This document shows positions 16,857 to 25,518 of a DNA stretch of 54,410 nt, piece after piece; the first letter of the stretch is position 1, and each line of letters starts with the position of its first letter. The DNA is taken from contig SKYA01000073.1 of NCBI GenBank assembly GCA_007128135.1, positions 1 to 54,410 on the forward strand. The letters run 5' to 3'. The notes below the pieces were generated by a model. That model did no database searches and was not told the DNA's origin. It saw only the letters and a program-made list of their open reading frames with translations. The position numbers were made by a program, and so were the translations under genes. The stretch is from Paracoccaceae bacterium (lineage in GTDB: Bacteria > Pseudomonadota > Alphaproteobacteria > Rhodobacterales > Rhodobacteraceae).

Positions 16857-17743
16857 TGGACGGAATGGACTGGCGCGCGCTGCTGATGGGACTGGCCTTT
16901 GCGCTGATGTGGTCCTCGGCCTTTACCTCGGCGCGGATGATCGTGGCCGATGCGCCCCCGCTCTATGCCCTGAGCCTGCGCTTTTTCGTATCGGGGTTGA
17001 TCGGGGTGGGCATCGCCCGTGCGCTGGGCCAGAGCTGGAACCTGACGCGCGGCCAGTGGCGGGCCGTCGTGCTTTTCGGGATCTCGCAGAATGCGCTCTA
17101 TCTGGGGCTGAACTTCGTGGCGATGCAGACCATCGAAGCCTCGCTCGCGGCGATCATCGCCTCGACCATGCCGCTGCTGGTTGCGCTTGCCGGATGGCTG
17201 ATCCTGCGAGAGCGCCTGCGTCCGCTGGCGGTGGCCGGGTTGGTTGCGGGGTTTGTCGGGGTGGCGCTGATCATGGGTGTACGGCTGGGCGGCGGCGTGG
17301 ATCTGTTCGGGGTCGTGCTCTGTGTGCTCGGGGTGGTCTCGTTGACCGTCGCCACGATGAGTGTTCGCGGCGCTTCAGGTGCTGGTGGGAACCTGCTGAT
17401 GATCGTGGGCATGCAGATGCTGGTGGGCTCGCTGGTGCTGATCCTGCCCGCGATGGCCCTGGAAGTGCCCGAGGTCAACTGGACATGGCGGCTTGCGGCA
17501 GCCTTCAGCTATACTGTGCTTGTGCCTGGTCTGGCGGCAACCTGGGTCTGGTTCGCGCTGGTGGGGCGGATCGGCGCGGTCCGGGCCGCGAGCTTCCATT
17601 TTCTCAACCCGTTTTTCGGAGTGGCCGTGGCGGCGGTCCTTCTGGGCGAGGCGCTGGGTGTGTTCGATGTCATCGGAGTGCTGGTGATCATGGGCGGTAT
17701 TCTCGCCGTGCAGCGGGCGCGCATGATCCGGCCGGAGGTTTGA
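16844..17743 (+). CDS. EamA/DMT family transporter
   Basis: A 299-residue protein with ten predicted transmembrane helices in two EamA repeats. Landmarks are ALMWSSAFTSARMIV near the N terminus, IEASLAAIIASTMPLLVALA at the end of the first repeat, and RAASFHFLNPFFGVAVAAVL with a final GEALGVFDVIGVLVIMGGI in the second. Members export amino acids, metabolites or drugs. Several in-frame ATGs are possible (16844, 16853, 16865); I took the first, which overlaps the MATE gene. Converges with livF after 120 bp in which I see no clear terminator. Confidence 0.88.
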   Translation: MARMMDGMDWRALLMGLAFALMWSSAFTSARMIVADAPPLYALSLRFFVSGLIGVGIARALGQSWNLTRGQWRAVVLFGISQNALYLGLNFVAMQTIEASLAAIIASTMPLLVALAGWLILRERLRPLAVAGLVAGFVGVALIMGVRLGGGVDLFGVVLCVLGVVSLTVATMSVRGASGAGGNLLMIVGMQMLVGSLVLILPAMALEVPEVNWTWRLAAAFSYTVLVPGLAATWVWFALVGRIGAVRAASFHFLNPFFGVAVAAVLLGEALGVFDVIGVLVIMGGILAVQRARMIRPEV

Positions 17744-17863
17744 GGGGCAGCCGCCCTGTCGCCACCATCGCTCTGACCAATTGCGTCGTAACAGCGACTT
17801 TCCCGCCTCAAGCAGGGCACGCCCCATGAGAAACCCCTTGGGTACTCGGGCAAGGATAAAGGC

Positions 17864-18553
17864 TCAGACGCTGAGAAAGGCGTCCTCGACCTCGCGTGTG
17901 AAACTCGCGGGCGTGCCCTGCCAGGCAACTGTGCCCCGCTCGAGGATCACGCAGCGATCGGCAAAGGGCAGGATTTCCGAGAGCGTCTTGTCCACCAGCA
18001 GGATCGAGAGCCCTTCGGATTTCAGCTTTGTGATGGCTGCCCATATCTCCTGGCGGATGACCGGAGCAAGCCCCTCGGTCGCCTCGTCCAGCAGCAGCAG
18101 CCGAGGGTTGGTCATAAGCGCACGGCCAATGGCAAGCATCTGCTGCTCGCCCCCCGACAGTGTGGCGGCAAGCTGGGTCTCGCGCTCTTCGAGACGCGGG
18201 AAAAGCGTATGCACCCGCGCCATGTCCCAGAAGCCGTGACGGGCGGCGGCGATGAGGTTTTCGCTGACCGTCAGGTTCGGGAAGCAGCGCCGACCCTCGG
18301 GCACCAGACCAAGCCCGAGCCGCGCTGCGCGAAAGGACGGCCAGTCGCTGATATCCTGACCGGCGAAGCGCACGCTGCCCGAGCGGAGCGGCAACATACG
18401 GCAGGCTGTCGCGATGGTGGTGGATTTGCCCATTCCGTTGCGGCCCATCAACGCCACGGCCTCAGCTTCGTTCACATGCAGGCTGACGCCGAACAATGTC
18501 TGAGAGGCACCGTAGAAGACATGAAGATCGTCGAGTTCGAGGAGCGCGCTCAT
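17864..18553 (-). CDS. livF: Branched-chain amino acid-type ABC transporter ATPase (LivF)
   Basis: One of two ATPases of a HAAT-family importer. The 229-residue product has Walker A GRNGMGKST (38-46), the LivF-specific GLGLVPEGRRCFPNLTVSEN, signature LSGGEQQMLAIGRAL and Walker B RLLLLDEATEGL. Its start overlaps the livG stop by 4 bp. The substrate may be branched-chain amino acids, but related systems take urea, amides or aromatic compounds, so the symbol marks family only. Confidence 0.92.
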   Translation of the reverse strand: MSALLELDDLHVFYGASQTLFGVSLHVNEAEAVALMGRNGMGKSTTIATACRMLPLRSGSVRFAGQDISDWPSFRAARLGLGLVPEGRRCFPNLTVSENLIAAARHGFWDMARVHTLFPRLEERETQLAATLSGGEQQMLAIGRALMTNPRLLLLDEATEGLAPVIRQEIWAAITKLKSEGLSILLVDKTLSEILPFADRCVILERGTVAWQGTPASFTREVEDAFLSV

Positions 18554-19305
18554 GCCGATGTCTCCTCGCCCAGATAGACCGCGCGCACCTGTGCATTTGC
18601 GCGGATGTCGTCAACTGATCCTGTGGCGATGATGCGCCCATAGACCAGTACCGAGATGCGGTCTGCGAGCCGGAACACGGCATCCATGTCATGCTCGACC
18701 AGCAGGATCGGCGCTTCCTGCCTGAGGGTCTGAAGAAAGCTCACCAGCCGCGCCGTGCCTTCGGAGCCGAGTCCGGCCATCGGTTCGTCAAGCAGGAAGC
18801 AGCGGGGTTTGAGCGCGAGCGCGACGGCAATCTCCAGCAGACGGCGTTCGCCATGGCTGAGAACGGCGGCCTCGACCGAGGCACGGCTGTCGAGGCCCAC
18901 GCGGCTGAGGATCGCACGCGCTTCGTCGCGAAGCGGTCTGTCGCGCATGACAGGCTTGAGGAAGCGGTAGCTGTGGCCTTGCCGGGCCTGAACCGCCAGC
19001 ATGACATTGCGCAGCGCCGAATACTCCGGAATCAGCGAGGAGACCTGAAAGCTGCGCCCCAGACCCAGCCGGGCGCGGTTTGCCACCGATAGCGCCGTTA
19101 TGTCTTGCCCGCCGAGCCGGACCTCGCCGGCATCTGGGGTGATCTTTCCCGACACGAGTCCCATCAGAGTGGACTTGCCGGCGCCATTGGGGCCGATCAG
19201 GGCATGGATCTCGCCGGGCAGCAGCGTAAGCGAAACATCATCCGTGGCCTTGAGCGCGCCAAACGCCTTGGACAGCCCACGCAGGTCGAGAACCGGATCA
19301 GCCAT
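18550..19305 (-). CDS. livG: Branched-chain amino acid-type ABC transporter ATPase (LivG)
   Basis: The second ATPase of the HAAT importer. The 251-residue product has Walker A GPNGAGKST, Q-loop region GLGRSFQVSSLIPEYS, the LivG-type signature LSHGERRLLEIAVALAL, Walker B CFLLDEPMAGLG and the switch histidine in LLVEHDMDAVF. I chose the start at 19305 (MADPVLDLRG), which overlaps the livM stop; an upstream ATG at 19323 would add MRGGRR and a longer overlap. Confidence 0.92.
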   Translation of the reverse strand: MADPVLDLRGLSKAFGALKATDDVSLTLLPGEIHALIGPNGAGKSTLMGLVSGKITPDAGEVRLGGQDITALSVANRARLGLGRSFQVSSLIPEYSALRNVMLAVQARQGHSYRFLKPVMRDRPLRDEARAILSRVGLDSRASVEAAVLSHGERRLLEIAVALALKPRCFLLDEPMAGLGSEGTARLVSFLQTLRQEAPILLVEHDMDAVFRLADRISVLVYGRIIATGSVDDIRANAQVRAVYLGEETSA

Positions 19306-20275
19306 TCTGCGCCCTCCCCGCAAGGAGCCCGATCAGGCCGCCGCGCGCGAACAGCACCACGCCCAGCAGGACGAGACCCAGCCAGAGCTTCCAGTGTTCA
19401 GTCAACCCGCCAAAGAATACCTCGAAGCCGACGAGGATTGCCGCCCCCGCGACAGGCCCGAACAGACGCCCGACCCCGCCCAGGATGATGATGACAATCA
19501 ATTCGCCGGACATGGTCCAGGCCAGCATTGCCGGACTGACGAAGCGTGTCAGATCCGCCATCATGGCACCGGCAAGGCCGGTGATCATGCCCGAGATGAT
19601 GAAGCCGACCAGTTTGATGCCGAAAGGCGAGATGCCGATGGCCGCGGCACGGTCCGGGTTCTGACGGATGGCCATCAGGGCTGCCCCGAAGCGCGCAGCG
19701 CGCAGCATGGCGAACAGGATCAGGGCCGCGATTAGCACGGCATAGGACAGCAGGAACATGTCCCATGGCCGTGCCGTATTCAGCCCCGGAAACTGGTTGC
19801 GCACGAAGATCGGCAAGCCATCCTCGCCACCATAGGCCGGCCAGGACAATGTGAAGAAAAAGCCCATCTGCGCGAAGGCCAGCGTTATCATGATGAAGAA
19901 GATGCCCGAGGTGCGCAACGACAGCGCACCCACGACTCCGGCGACGGCGCCCGAGAGGATCATCGCAATCGCCCAGATCGGCAGCATCTGGTTGGTGCCT
20001 GGCAAGCCCAGAACCGTGGTGCCGCTGAAGGCATGATGCGCGGCGATACCCGCGACATAGCCTCCCAGCCCGAGATAGAGCGCGTGGCCGAAAGACACCA
20101 TGCCGCCCAACCCCAGCGCGATGTTCAGCCCCACTGCGGCAATGGCCAGAATGGCAATCCGTGTGGCCAGCGTGATGATGAAGGGTTCGTTCGCCATCAG
20201 TGCCCAGAGCGGCACGGCAAGGAGTGCCGTTGCGATCAGGGCATTGAGCAGCCACTCCTTGCGCGTGCTATCCAT
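19298..20275 (-). CDS. livM: Branched-chain amino acid-type ABC transporter permease (LivM)
   Basis: Inner-membrane permease of the HAAT system, 325 residues with about eight to ten helices. The LivM landmarks are ILAIAAVGLNIALGLGGMVSFGHALYLGLGGY (quoted here as ILAIAAVGLNIALGLGG and MVSFGHALYLGLGGY) near residues 40-72 and LIGFEV/FGGL-type C-terminal helices. GRLFGPVAGAAILVGFE lies near residue 285. The start at 20275 (MDSTRKEW) overlaps the livH stop by 8 bp; upstream in-frame sequence from 20314 only repeats the end of livH in another frame. Confidence 0.91.
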   Translation of the reverse strand: MDSTRKEWLLNALIATALLAVPLWALMANEPFIITLATRIAILAIAAVGLNIALGLGGMVSFGHALYLGLGGYVAGIAAHHAFSGTTVLGLPGTNQMLPIWAIAMILSGAVAGVVGALSLRTSGIFFIMITLAFAQMGFFFTLSWPAYGGEDGLPIFVRNQFPGLNTARPWDMFLLSYAVLIAALILFAMLRAARFGAALMAIRQNPDRAAAIGISPFGIKLVGFIISGMITGLAGAMMADLTRFVSPAMLAWTMSGELIVIIILGGVGRLFGPVAGAAILVGFEVFFGGLTEHWKLWLGLVLLGVVLFARGGLIGLLAGRAQNG

Positions 20276-21185
20276 GGGCGGGGAACAGTCCTTTGGGCCG
20301 GAAGATGAGGACAAGTGCCATCAGCAGATAGATCAGCATCGAGGCTAGCGCCGCGCCGACCCCCATAGCCTGCGACGTGTCAAGAAAGGCTGCAAATACG
20401 CGCGGCAGCAGGAAGCGCCCCATCGTGTCGATCACGCCGACCAGGAGTGCGCCGACCATTGCACCCTTGATCGACCCTATTCCGCCGATAACGATGACCA
20501 CGAAAGCCAGAATCAGCACGGGTTCGCCCATGCCCACCTGCACCGACTGGATCGCTCCGACAAGGGCGCCGGCAAGCCCGGCAAGTGCTGCGCCAAGGGC
20601 AAAGACGATGGTGTAGAGTGCGCGGATATTCACCCCGAGCGCCGCAATCATCTCGCGGTCTGATTCACCCGCGCGAATGCGGATGCCCAGCCGCGTCTTC
20701 GCGATCAGCACCCATAGCCCCAGCGCGACGGCAATGCCGAACCCGATCAGCGCAAGGCGGTAGAGCGAATAATCGACGATCCCGAGGCTCACTGTGCCGC
20801 GCAGTGCAGAGGGCACGTTCAGATAAAGCGGGAAGGGGCCGAAGATCAGTCGCATGGCCTCGGACAGGATCAGGATCAGCGCGAAGGTGGCAAGCACCTG
20901 ATCGAGATGGTCGCGCACATAAAGCCTTCGGATGACCAATACCTCGATCAGCGCCCCGGCGGCGGCTGCAGCTGTCAGTCCGCCCATGAGACCCAGCCAG
21001 AAATTCCCGGTGATGCCAGAAACGGCTGCACACAGAAACGCTCCGATCATGTAGAGCGAGCCATGGGCCAGATTGATCAGCCCCATGACGCCAAACACAA
21101 GAGTCAGCCCTGCTGACATCAGAAACAGCATCAGGCCGAATTGCACGCCATTGAGCAGTTGTTCTAGAACCAGCGCGAGCGACAT
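20268..21185 (-). CDS. livH: Branched-chain amino acid-type ABC transporter permease (LivH)
   Basis: The first gene of the transporter operon, 305 residues. It opens with LEQLLNGVQFGLMLFLMSAGLTLVFGVMGLINLAHG (in parts: LEQLLNGVQFGLMLFL, AGLTLVFGVMGLINLAHG), which is the LivH hallmark, and has VVIVIGGIGSIKGAMVGALL in the second half. It forms the heterodimeric pore with LivM. No periplasmic binding protein gene precedes or follows the four genes. A palindromic element lies about 190 bp upstream. Confidence 0.92.
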   Translation of the reverse strand: MSLALVLEQLLNGVQFGLMLFLMSAGLTLVFGVMGLINLAHGSLYMIGAFLCAAVSGITGNFWLGLMGGLTAAAAAGALIEVLVIRRLYVRDHLDQVLATFALILILSEAMRLIFGPFPLYLNVPSALRGTVSLGIVDYSLYRLALIGFGIAVALGLWVLIAKTRLGIRIRAGESDREMIAALGVNIRALYTIVFALGAALAGLAGALVGAIQSVQVGMGEPVLILAFVVIVIGGIGSIKGAMVGALLVGVIDTMGRFLLPRVFAAFLDTSQAMGVGAALASMLIYLLMALVLIFRPKGLFPAHG

Positions 21186-21365
21186 GGCAACCCCCGGATT
21201 TGGAGCAGAACCTTCCCGGAGCCTCCCGGGGCAGCGGGAAATCGACTAGGCGACCAGAATCGCGAAGCAGGCAAGGCGGGTACGGAGGCCAAGTGTTGTC
21301 ATCTCTGTCTCCCTGTCTCTCGACTCTTTCGCGGAGTGTTGCGCATGTCGGGGAGAAAATCAAAT

Positions 21366-21393
21366 ACTTTAAGCATGAAATTTCATACTTGAA
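21366..21393 (-). promoter_or_regulatory. Palindromic operator within a candidate livH promoter
   Basis: Positions 21371-21390 read AAGCATGAAATTTCATACTT, a 20-bp palindrome with one mismatched pair and a perfect 12-bp core (ATGAAATTTCAT), in an AT-rich island within GC-rich DNA. On the minus strand it fills the 16-bp spacer between a possible -35 (TTCAAG, 21388-21393) and -10 (TAAAGT, 21366-21371) facing livH. A dimeric repressor bound there would block the promoter. The hexamers are weak; the palindrome is plain. Confidence 0.45.
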
Positions 21394-21436
21394 GAAAATA
21401 CCGTTGATGGCGGTGAGCACCCGAAGGTGGAGAAGC

Positions 21437-22258
21437 TCAGTCGAGAGGGCCGAGCAGCGCCTGTGTCAGCGCGCTACCGGCTTCTTCCAGACCGGCAATC
21501 ACGTCGAAATGGTGGCGCGTCCCGTCGACGACCAGCCGCGCCCTTGTGCCTTCACGGTCCCATGCCTCGCGCAGCAGGGCCGACTGGCGAAGGAACTCCG
21601 GGCGTTCGTGCCCTCCCACCCAGCATGTCACTGCACTTCCGGGCACCGGCAGGTGCAGACAAGGGCTCTCGGCAGCGGCAGTTTCGGGGGTTAATCGCAA
21701 CTGTTCGTTCATCTGTGCGGCCATTAGCGGGCGCAGGTCATGTACGCCCGAGATCGAGAGCACATGCGCGACCCTTTCGCGCACCGCAAGGCGCGTGTCC
21801 GTGCACAGCATCCGGGTAACAAGATGACCGCCCGCCGAATGTCCAGTCAGATGAATCGGTCCTGAGACTTGCGCGGCGGCACACTCGATGGCACATGCGA
21901 TCTGTGCCGTAATCTCGGGCAGGCAGGCTTCGGGGGCCAGTGTGTAGCTCGGCACGGCAACGGCCCATCCTTGCGCGCGTGGCCCCGCCGCCAGATGTGA
22001 CCAGTAGCTCTTGTCGAAGCGCTGCCAGTAGCCGCCATGCACAATGACCACCAGCCCGTGCGGTTGACCTTCTGGCAGGAACAGGTCCAGCCGTTCACGC
22101 GGGGCAGCGCCATAGGCCGTGTCGATCTGGCCCCGCGCCGAATCGCGAAACTTGGCCGCGCGCTTCGCCCATTGGTCGGGAAAGCTCTCTGCTCCTTCGA
22201 TATGAGGCGCATTGGCCAGTGCCTCATCCCAGTCGATCCCGTCAAGCTGCCTGGTCAT
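21437..22258 (-). CDS. Alpha/beta hydrolase, kynurenine formamidase-like
   Basis: A 273-residue cytoplasmic serine hydrolase. The oxyanion-hole motif HGGYW (74-78) and nucleophile motif GHSAGGH (Ser141) are those of bacterial/eukaryotic arylformamidases of the alpha/beta type, and a late histidine stands in GTRHHFDVI. Such enzymes hydrolyse N-formylkynurenine or other small amides and esters. No tryptophan dioxygenase or kynureninase gene is nearby, so the true substrate is open. It is the last gene of a three-gene operon; its start overlaps the stop of the saccharopine dehydrogenase gene by 4 bp. Confidence 0.75.
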   Translation of the reverse strand: MTRQLDGIDWDEALANAPHIEGAESFPDQWAKRAAKFRDSARGQIDTAYGAAPRERLDLFLPEGQPHGLVVIVHGGYWQRFDKSYWSHLAAGPRAQGWAVAVPSYTLAPEACLPEITAQIACAIECAAAQVSGPIHLTGHSAGGHLVTRMLCTDTRLAVRERVAHVLSISGVHDLRPLMAAQMNEQLRLTPETAAAESPCLHLPVPGSAVTCWVGGHERPEFLRQSALLREAWDREGTRARLVVDGTRHHFDVIAGLEEAGSALTQALLGPLD

Positions 22259-23310
22259 CTGGTCACCTCGTTGATATGTCTTTCAAATTCAGCGCGCGCA
22301 CGCGCCCAGACGCCTTCCTCCATCCGATCGAGCGTCAAGAGATGCGGCAACAGCTGTGCCGCGAAATCCTGCGAGGATTCTACCGGCAGCAATGACGGAA
22401 GGTTGTCGATGGCCATGACATCAAGCGGTGGCTGTCCGGCCACGCGCAGGACTGGCCGCGCCCAGTCGGTCACGCGGTCATAGACCTTGATGGGCGAGAA
22501 ATCCGAATCGGGGTCGCAGGCGATATCCCCGATGATACGCAGTGCGCGGGGCGCGCGGGCGGCTTCGGCTGGCACGAATACAGGCGTGCCCGGTCGCGCA
22601 AGTATGCAGTTCAGAAACACCTCATGCGCAAGCACTTCCGGAAAGGGGCCGCCATGGGCTGTCTCGGCCATGTCCCATTCGGTTACCGCCGGGCCCAATG
22701 CGCGACAGAGATCGCCCGCGCCCCTGCCCACCCGCCCCAACGCCCCGATGATGAGCGCGCGCGGCAATTCAAGACCCTCAAGCGCCTGCGCAGCGGCAGC
22801 CCGGAGTGCCGCTTGGTCGGCGAAGCGCGCCACTGGCGCGCAGATGCCGCCGCGCGCCTGCGCGCCATATGCAAGCAGCGACACGGCCGCCCCTGCATAG
22901 CCCGCCCAGTACCCGAAGGCCGCCACCCGCCGTCCCTGTTCGTCGGTGAGGTATTCGAGATCATGGAGTACCCCTCCTCCGGCACGAAACCGCGCCAGCA
23001 GCACCTGCCCGGCAGGCTGGCCCTTGAAGGCATGGCCGAAGAATATGTGCCGATGTCGCAACGGTGTGCCGTCGGCAGGCAATTCCTTCAGCCCGAAGAT
23101 GATCGCATCGTCCGGCGCATCAGGCCAGCTTGCAAAAGCGGCTGCCCTGGCCCCGGCGCCAAGATAGGGTCCGAGTGGCAAGGCACGCTGGAGACTTTCC
23201 TCGATGGTGACGCGATAGCCTGAACCCACCAAGGCGCGCACGCCTTCGGGCGTGATGCCGACACGTTCCTCCTGGGGACGCTGCTCGGCCCTTATCCACA
23301 GATGTGTCAT
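22255..23310 (-). CDS. Saccharopine dehydrogenase (NAD+, L-lysine-forming)-like
   Basis: A 351-residue protein resembling the LYS1-type enzyme that interconverts saccharopine with lysine and 2-oxoglutarate. It begins LWIRAEQRPQEERVGITPEGVRAL, the alanine dehydrogenase/PNT-like N-terminal domain typical of LYS1. It continues with GHAFKGQPAG, FGYWAGYAGAAVSLLAYG and the nucleotide-binding ALIIGALGRVGRGA (about residues 200-213), and ends with a segment DNLPSLLPVESSQDFA, common in this family. Alphaproteobacteria make lysine by the diaminopimelate route, so this copy more likely serves lysine breakdown or another amino acid. It overlaps its neighbours by 4 bp on both sides. Confidence 0.8.
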   Translation of the reverse strand: MTHLWIRAEQRPQEERVGITPEGVRALVGSGYRVTIEESLQRALPLGPYLGAGARAAAFASWPDAPDDAIIFGLKELPADGTPLRHRHIFFGHAFKGQPAGQVLLARFRAGGGVLHDLEYLTDEQGRRVAAFGYWAGYAGAAVSLLAYGAQARGGICAPVARFADQAALRAAAAQALEGLELPRALIIGALGRVGRGAGDLCRALGPAVTEWDMAETAHGGPFPEVLAHEVFLNCILARPGTPVFVPAEAARAPRALRIIGDIACDPDSDFSPIKVYDRVTDWARPVLRVAGQPPLDVMAIDNLPSLLPVESSQDFAAQLLPHLLTLDRMEEGVWARARAEFERHINEVTR

Positions 23311-23768
23311 GCCGCGGTCTTTCCGAAAACCTCGCGCAGAATCCCGGCAAGTTCAGCGGCATCCTGCTCGGTGAAGGCATCAGGCTGATCGCTGTCGATG
23401 TCCAGGACGCCGATGATCGCGCCTTGCGCATCCCTGACCGGCAGCACAAGCTCCGAGCGGGTCGACGAGGAACAGGCAATATGGCCTTCGAACGCCTCGA
23501 CATCGGGGACAAGCTGGAGGACCTCGCCCGTGCGCGCACAGGCTCCGCAGACGCCCCGCTCGAAGGGAATGACCAGGCAGCCATGCCCGCCCTGGTAGGG
23601 GCCGATCTTCAGCAGGCCCGGCTCGGAGACACGGTAGAACCCGGTCCAGTCAAAGCGGTCATCGGAATGGTGAATCTCGCAAGCCAGTGTCGCCATCAGC
23701 GCGATGGCGTCGGTCTCATCGTCGGTCAGCGCCAGAATGCGCGCGCGCAATCCCTCGTAATCGGTCAT
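23307..23768 (-). CDS. GAF-domain free methionine-(R)-sulfoxide reductase
   Basis: A 153-residue GAF-domain protein of the YebR/fRMsr type, which reduces free methionine-R-sulfoxide with thioredoxin. The three family cysteines are visible at Cys64 (GGHGCLVIPF), Cys74 (RGVCGACA) and Cys99 (GHIACSSSTRSELVLPV), and the ligand-binding WTGFYRV stands at 41-47. I set the start at 23768 (MTDYEGLRARI), because the preceding residues are low-complexity and unlike the family. It is the first gene of the operon with the saccharopine dehydrogenase-like and hydrolase genes. Confidence 0.85.
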   Translation of the reverse strand: MTDYEGLRARILALTDDETDAIALMATLACEIHHSDDRFDWTGFYRVSEPGLLKIGPYQGGHGCLVIPFERGVCGACARTGEVLQLVPDVEAFEGHIACSSSTRSELVLPVRDAQGAIIGVLDIDSDQPDAFTEQDAAELAGILREVFGKTAA

Positions 23769-23816
23769 GAATGTCCCTCCCGGATGTGCCGGAGCGCGCA
23801 GTCGCGACGCGGCCGC

Positions 23817-23835
23817 GCCCCCCTCGATGGGGGGC
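23817..23835 (-). terminator. G/C hairpin after the thiolase gene
   Basis: A run of six C (23818-23823) and six G (23829-23834), extended by one G-C pair, form a 7-bp stem around TCGAT, 15 bp after the thiolase stop on the minus strand. There is no T-run. It lies upstream of the fRMsr start, so it may separate the thiolase transcript from the next operon. An 8-base homopolymer (C on plus, 23843-23850) touches the thiolase stop. Confidence 0.35.
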
Positions 23836-23850
23836 AAGGCCGCCCCCCCC

Positions 23851-25029
23851 TCACGCAAGTTCCACTGCGATCGCCGTGCCTTCGCCGCCGCCGATGCAGA
23901 TCGCGGCCACGCCCCGCTTCAACCCGCGTGCCTCCAGCGCGTTGAGCAAAGTCACCATGATCCGAGCACCCGACGCGCCAATCGGATGTCCCAGCGCGCA
24001 GGCCCCGCCATTGATATTCACGACATCGCGCGGCAGCCCCATTTCCCGCATGAAGGCCATCGGCACGACGGCAAAGGCTTCGTTCACCTCCCACAAATCG
24101 ACATCCGAGACCTTCCAGCCCAGCCGGTCGAGCAGCTTGCGTGCGGCTGGCACGGGCGCGGTCGTGAACCAGCCCGGCGCCTGCGCGTGGCCTGCATGGC
24201 CACGAATCCAGCCGCGCGGTTTGCAGCCCAGCCGTTCGGCGGCCTCTGACGAGCCCAGCAGCAGCGCCGCGGCACCGTCCGAAATCGACGAGGCATTGGC
24301 AGCGGTGACGGTTCCGTCCCTGCGGAAGGCCGGCTTGAGTTGCGGGATCTTCTCGGGCCGCGCGGTCTTCGGCTGTTCATCCTCGGACACCACGACGTCG
24401 CCCTTGCGATTGGTGAGCGTCACTCGCGTGATCTCCTTCGCGAAGGCACCAGACGCCTGCGCCTCGAGTGCGTTCGAGAGCGAGCGCAGGGCATACTCGT
24501 CCTGAGCCTCGCGGGTGAACTGGAAATGCTCGGCACAATCCTCGGCAAAACTGCCCATCAGGCGGCCCTTGTCATACGCATCTTCCAGCCCGTCGAGGAA
24601 CATGTGGTCGATCACTTGCCCATGCCCCAGACGCGCGCCCGCGCGCATCTTCGGCAGAAGATACGGGGCCTCGCTCATGCTTTCCATGCCGCCTGCCACC
24701 ACCACCCCGGCGGCTCCCAGAGCGATCTGGTCATACGCGATCATCGCGGCCTTCATTCCGGAGCCGCACATCTTGTTCAGCGTCGTCGCGGGCACCTCAT
24801 CGCCTAACCCAGCCTCGAAACCGGCCTGCCGCGCAGGCGCCTGCCCTTGCCCGGCAGGCAGAACGCAGCCCATCAGCACCTCGTTGACTTCCGACACCGC
24901 CAGGCCTGCATTCGCAAGAGCACCGGAAATGGCTGCTCCGCCTAGTCGTGCGGCCGGTACGCCAGCGAATATCCCCTGCAACCCGCCCATCGCAGTGCGC
25001 GAGGCACCCAGAATTGCAACCTGTTTCAT
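23851..25029 (-). CDS. Acetyl-CoA acetyltransferase (thiolase) family protein
   Basis: A 392-residue thiolase II-type enzyme that condenses two acetyl-CoA or cleaves 3-ketoacyl-CoA. The catalytic residues are in place: Cys88 (LNKMCGSGMK), His348 ([11 protein letters not shown]) and Cys378 (ICIGGGEG), together with VNEAFAV. It differs clearly from the phaA product further on, having for example KMCGSGM rather than QVCGSGL, so it probably has another role such as acetoacetyl-CoA breakdown in amino-acid or fatty-acid use. It is transcribed toward the fRMsr operon, with a hairpin between. Confidence 0.9.
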   Translation of the reverse strand: MKQVAILGASRTAMGGLQGIFAGVPAARLGGAAISGALANAGLAVSEVNEVLMGCVLPAGQGQAPARQAGFEAGLGDEVPATTLNKMCGSGMKAAMIAYDQIALGAAGVVVAGGMESMSEAPYLLPKMRAGARLGHGQVIDHMFLDGLEDAYDKGRLMGSFAEDCAEHFQFTREAQDEYALRSLSNALEAQASGAFAKEITRVTLTNRKGDVVVSEDEQPKTARPEKIPQLKPAFRRDGTVTAANASSISDGAAALLLGSSEAAERLGCKPRGWIRGHAGHAQAPGWFTTAPVPAARKLLDRLGWKVSDVDLWEVNEAFAVVPMAFMREMGLPRDVVNINGGACALGHPIGASGARIMVTLLNALEARGLKRGVAAICIGGGEGTAIAVELA

Positions 25030-25117
25030 CTCGCCATCCCTTTATGCTTCCCCGGCAAGGAGTTGGTAATCCTTGGCAGATACTCTCACCAAAACCAAGC
25101 ACAGGAAAGGGGTTCGG

Positions 25118-25459
25118 ATGCAGGTCACCTTTGGGCGCGCGGGGGAGGCACTGGTCGTGTCCGTGCAGGAATCCCGGCTGGATGCCGCCGTCGCGCTGAC
25201 GTTCAAGGACATGATCCGTGATGCGATGGAACTACCCGGTTCTCCGGTTATCCTTAACCTCTCGCAGGTCGAGTTTCTGGACAGTAGCGGGCTAGGTGCG
25301 ATTGTCGGCGTGATGAAACTGCTCGGCCCGGACCGACCACTGGAAATCGCAGCCTTGTCGAGCAGCGTTCGAAAGCTGTTCCGGTTGACGCGGATGGATA
25401 CGGTCTTTCGTATCCATGACCGGGCTCCAAAGACCGAATCGATCAGCGCGGCGGAATGA
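25118..25459 (+). CDS. STAS-domain anti-sigma factor antagonist
   Basis: A 113-residue single STAS domain of the SpoIIAA/RsbV type. The phosphorylation loop reads LNLSQVEFLDSSGLGAIVGV, with Ser57 as the expected phosphorylated residue. Such proteins bind an anti-sigma kinase when unphosphorylated and so release the sigma factor or another partner. The ATG at 25118 has AGGAAAGG upstream and gives the normal family length; a start at 25073 would add 15 unrelated residues. The kinase-like gene follows directly. Confidence 0.88.
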   Translation: MQVTFGRAGEALVVSVQESRLDAAVALTFKDMIRDAMELPGSPVILNLSQVEFLDSSGLGAIVGVMKLLGPDRPLEIAALSSSVRKLFRLTRMDTVFRIHDRAPKTESISAAE

Positions 25460-25518
25460 GGGCGGGCGCACTTGCGCATGACCAGCCCGATTCACGGCGG
25501 GGATTCTGGAAAGGGGTC

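Noticed and set aside
21200-21694. 164-residue plus-strand frame in the livH-hydrolase gap
   Set aside because: It runs antisense into the hydrolase gene, has no motif, and crosses the AT-rich palindrome region.
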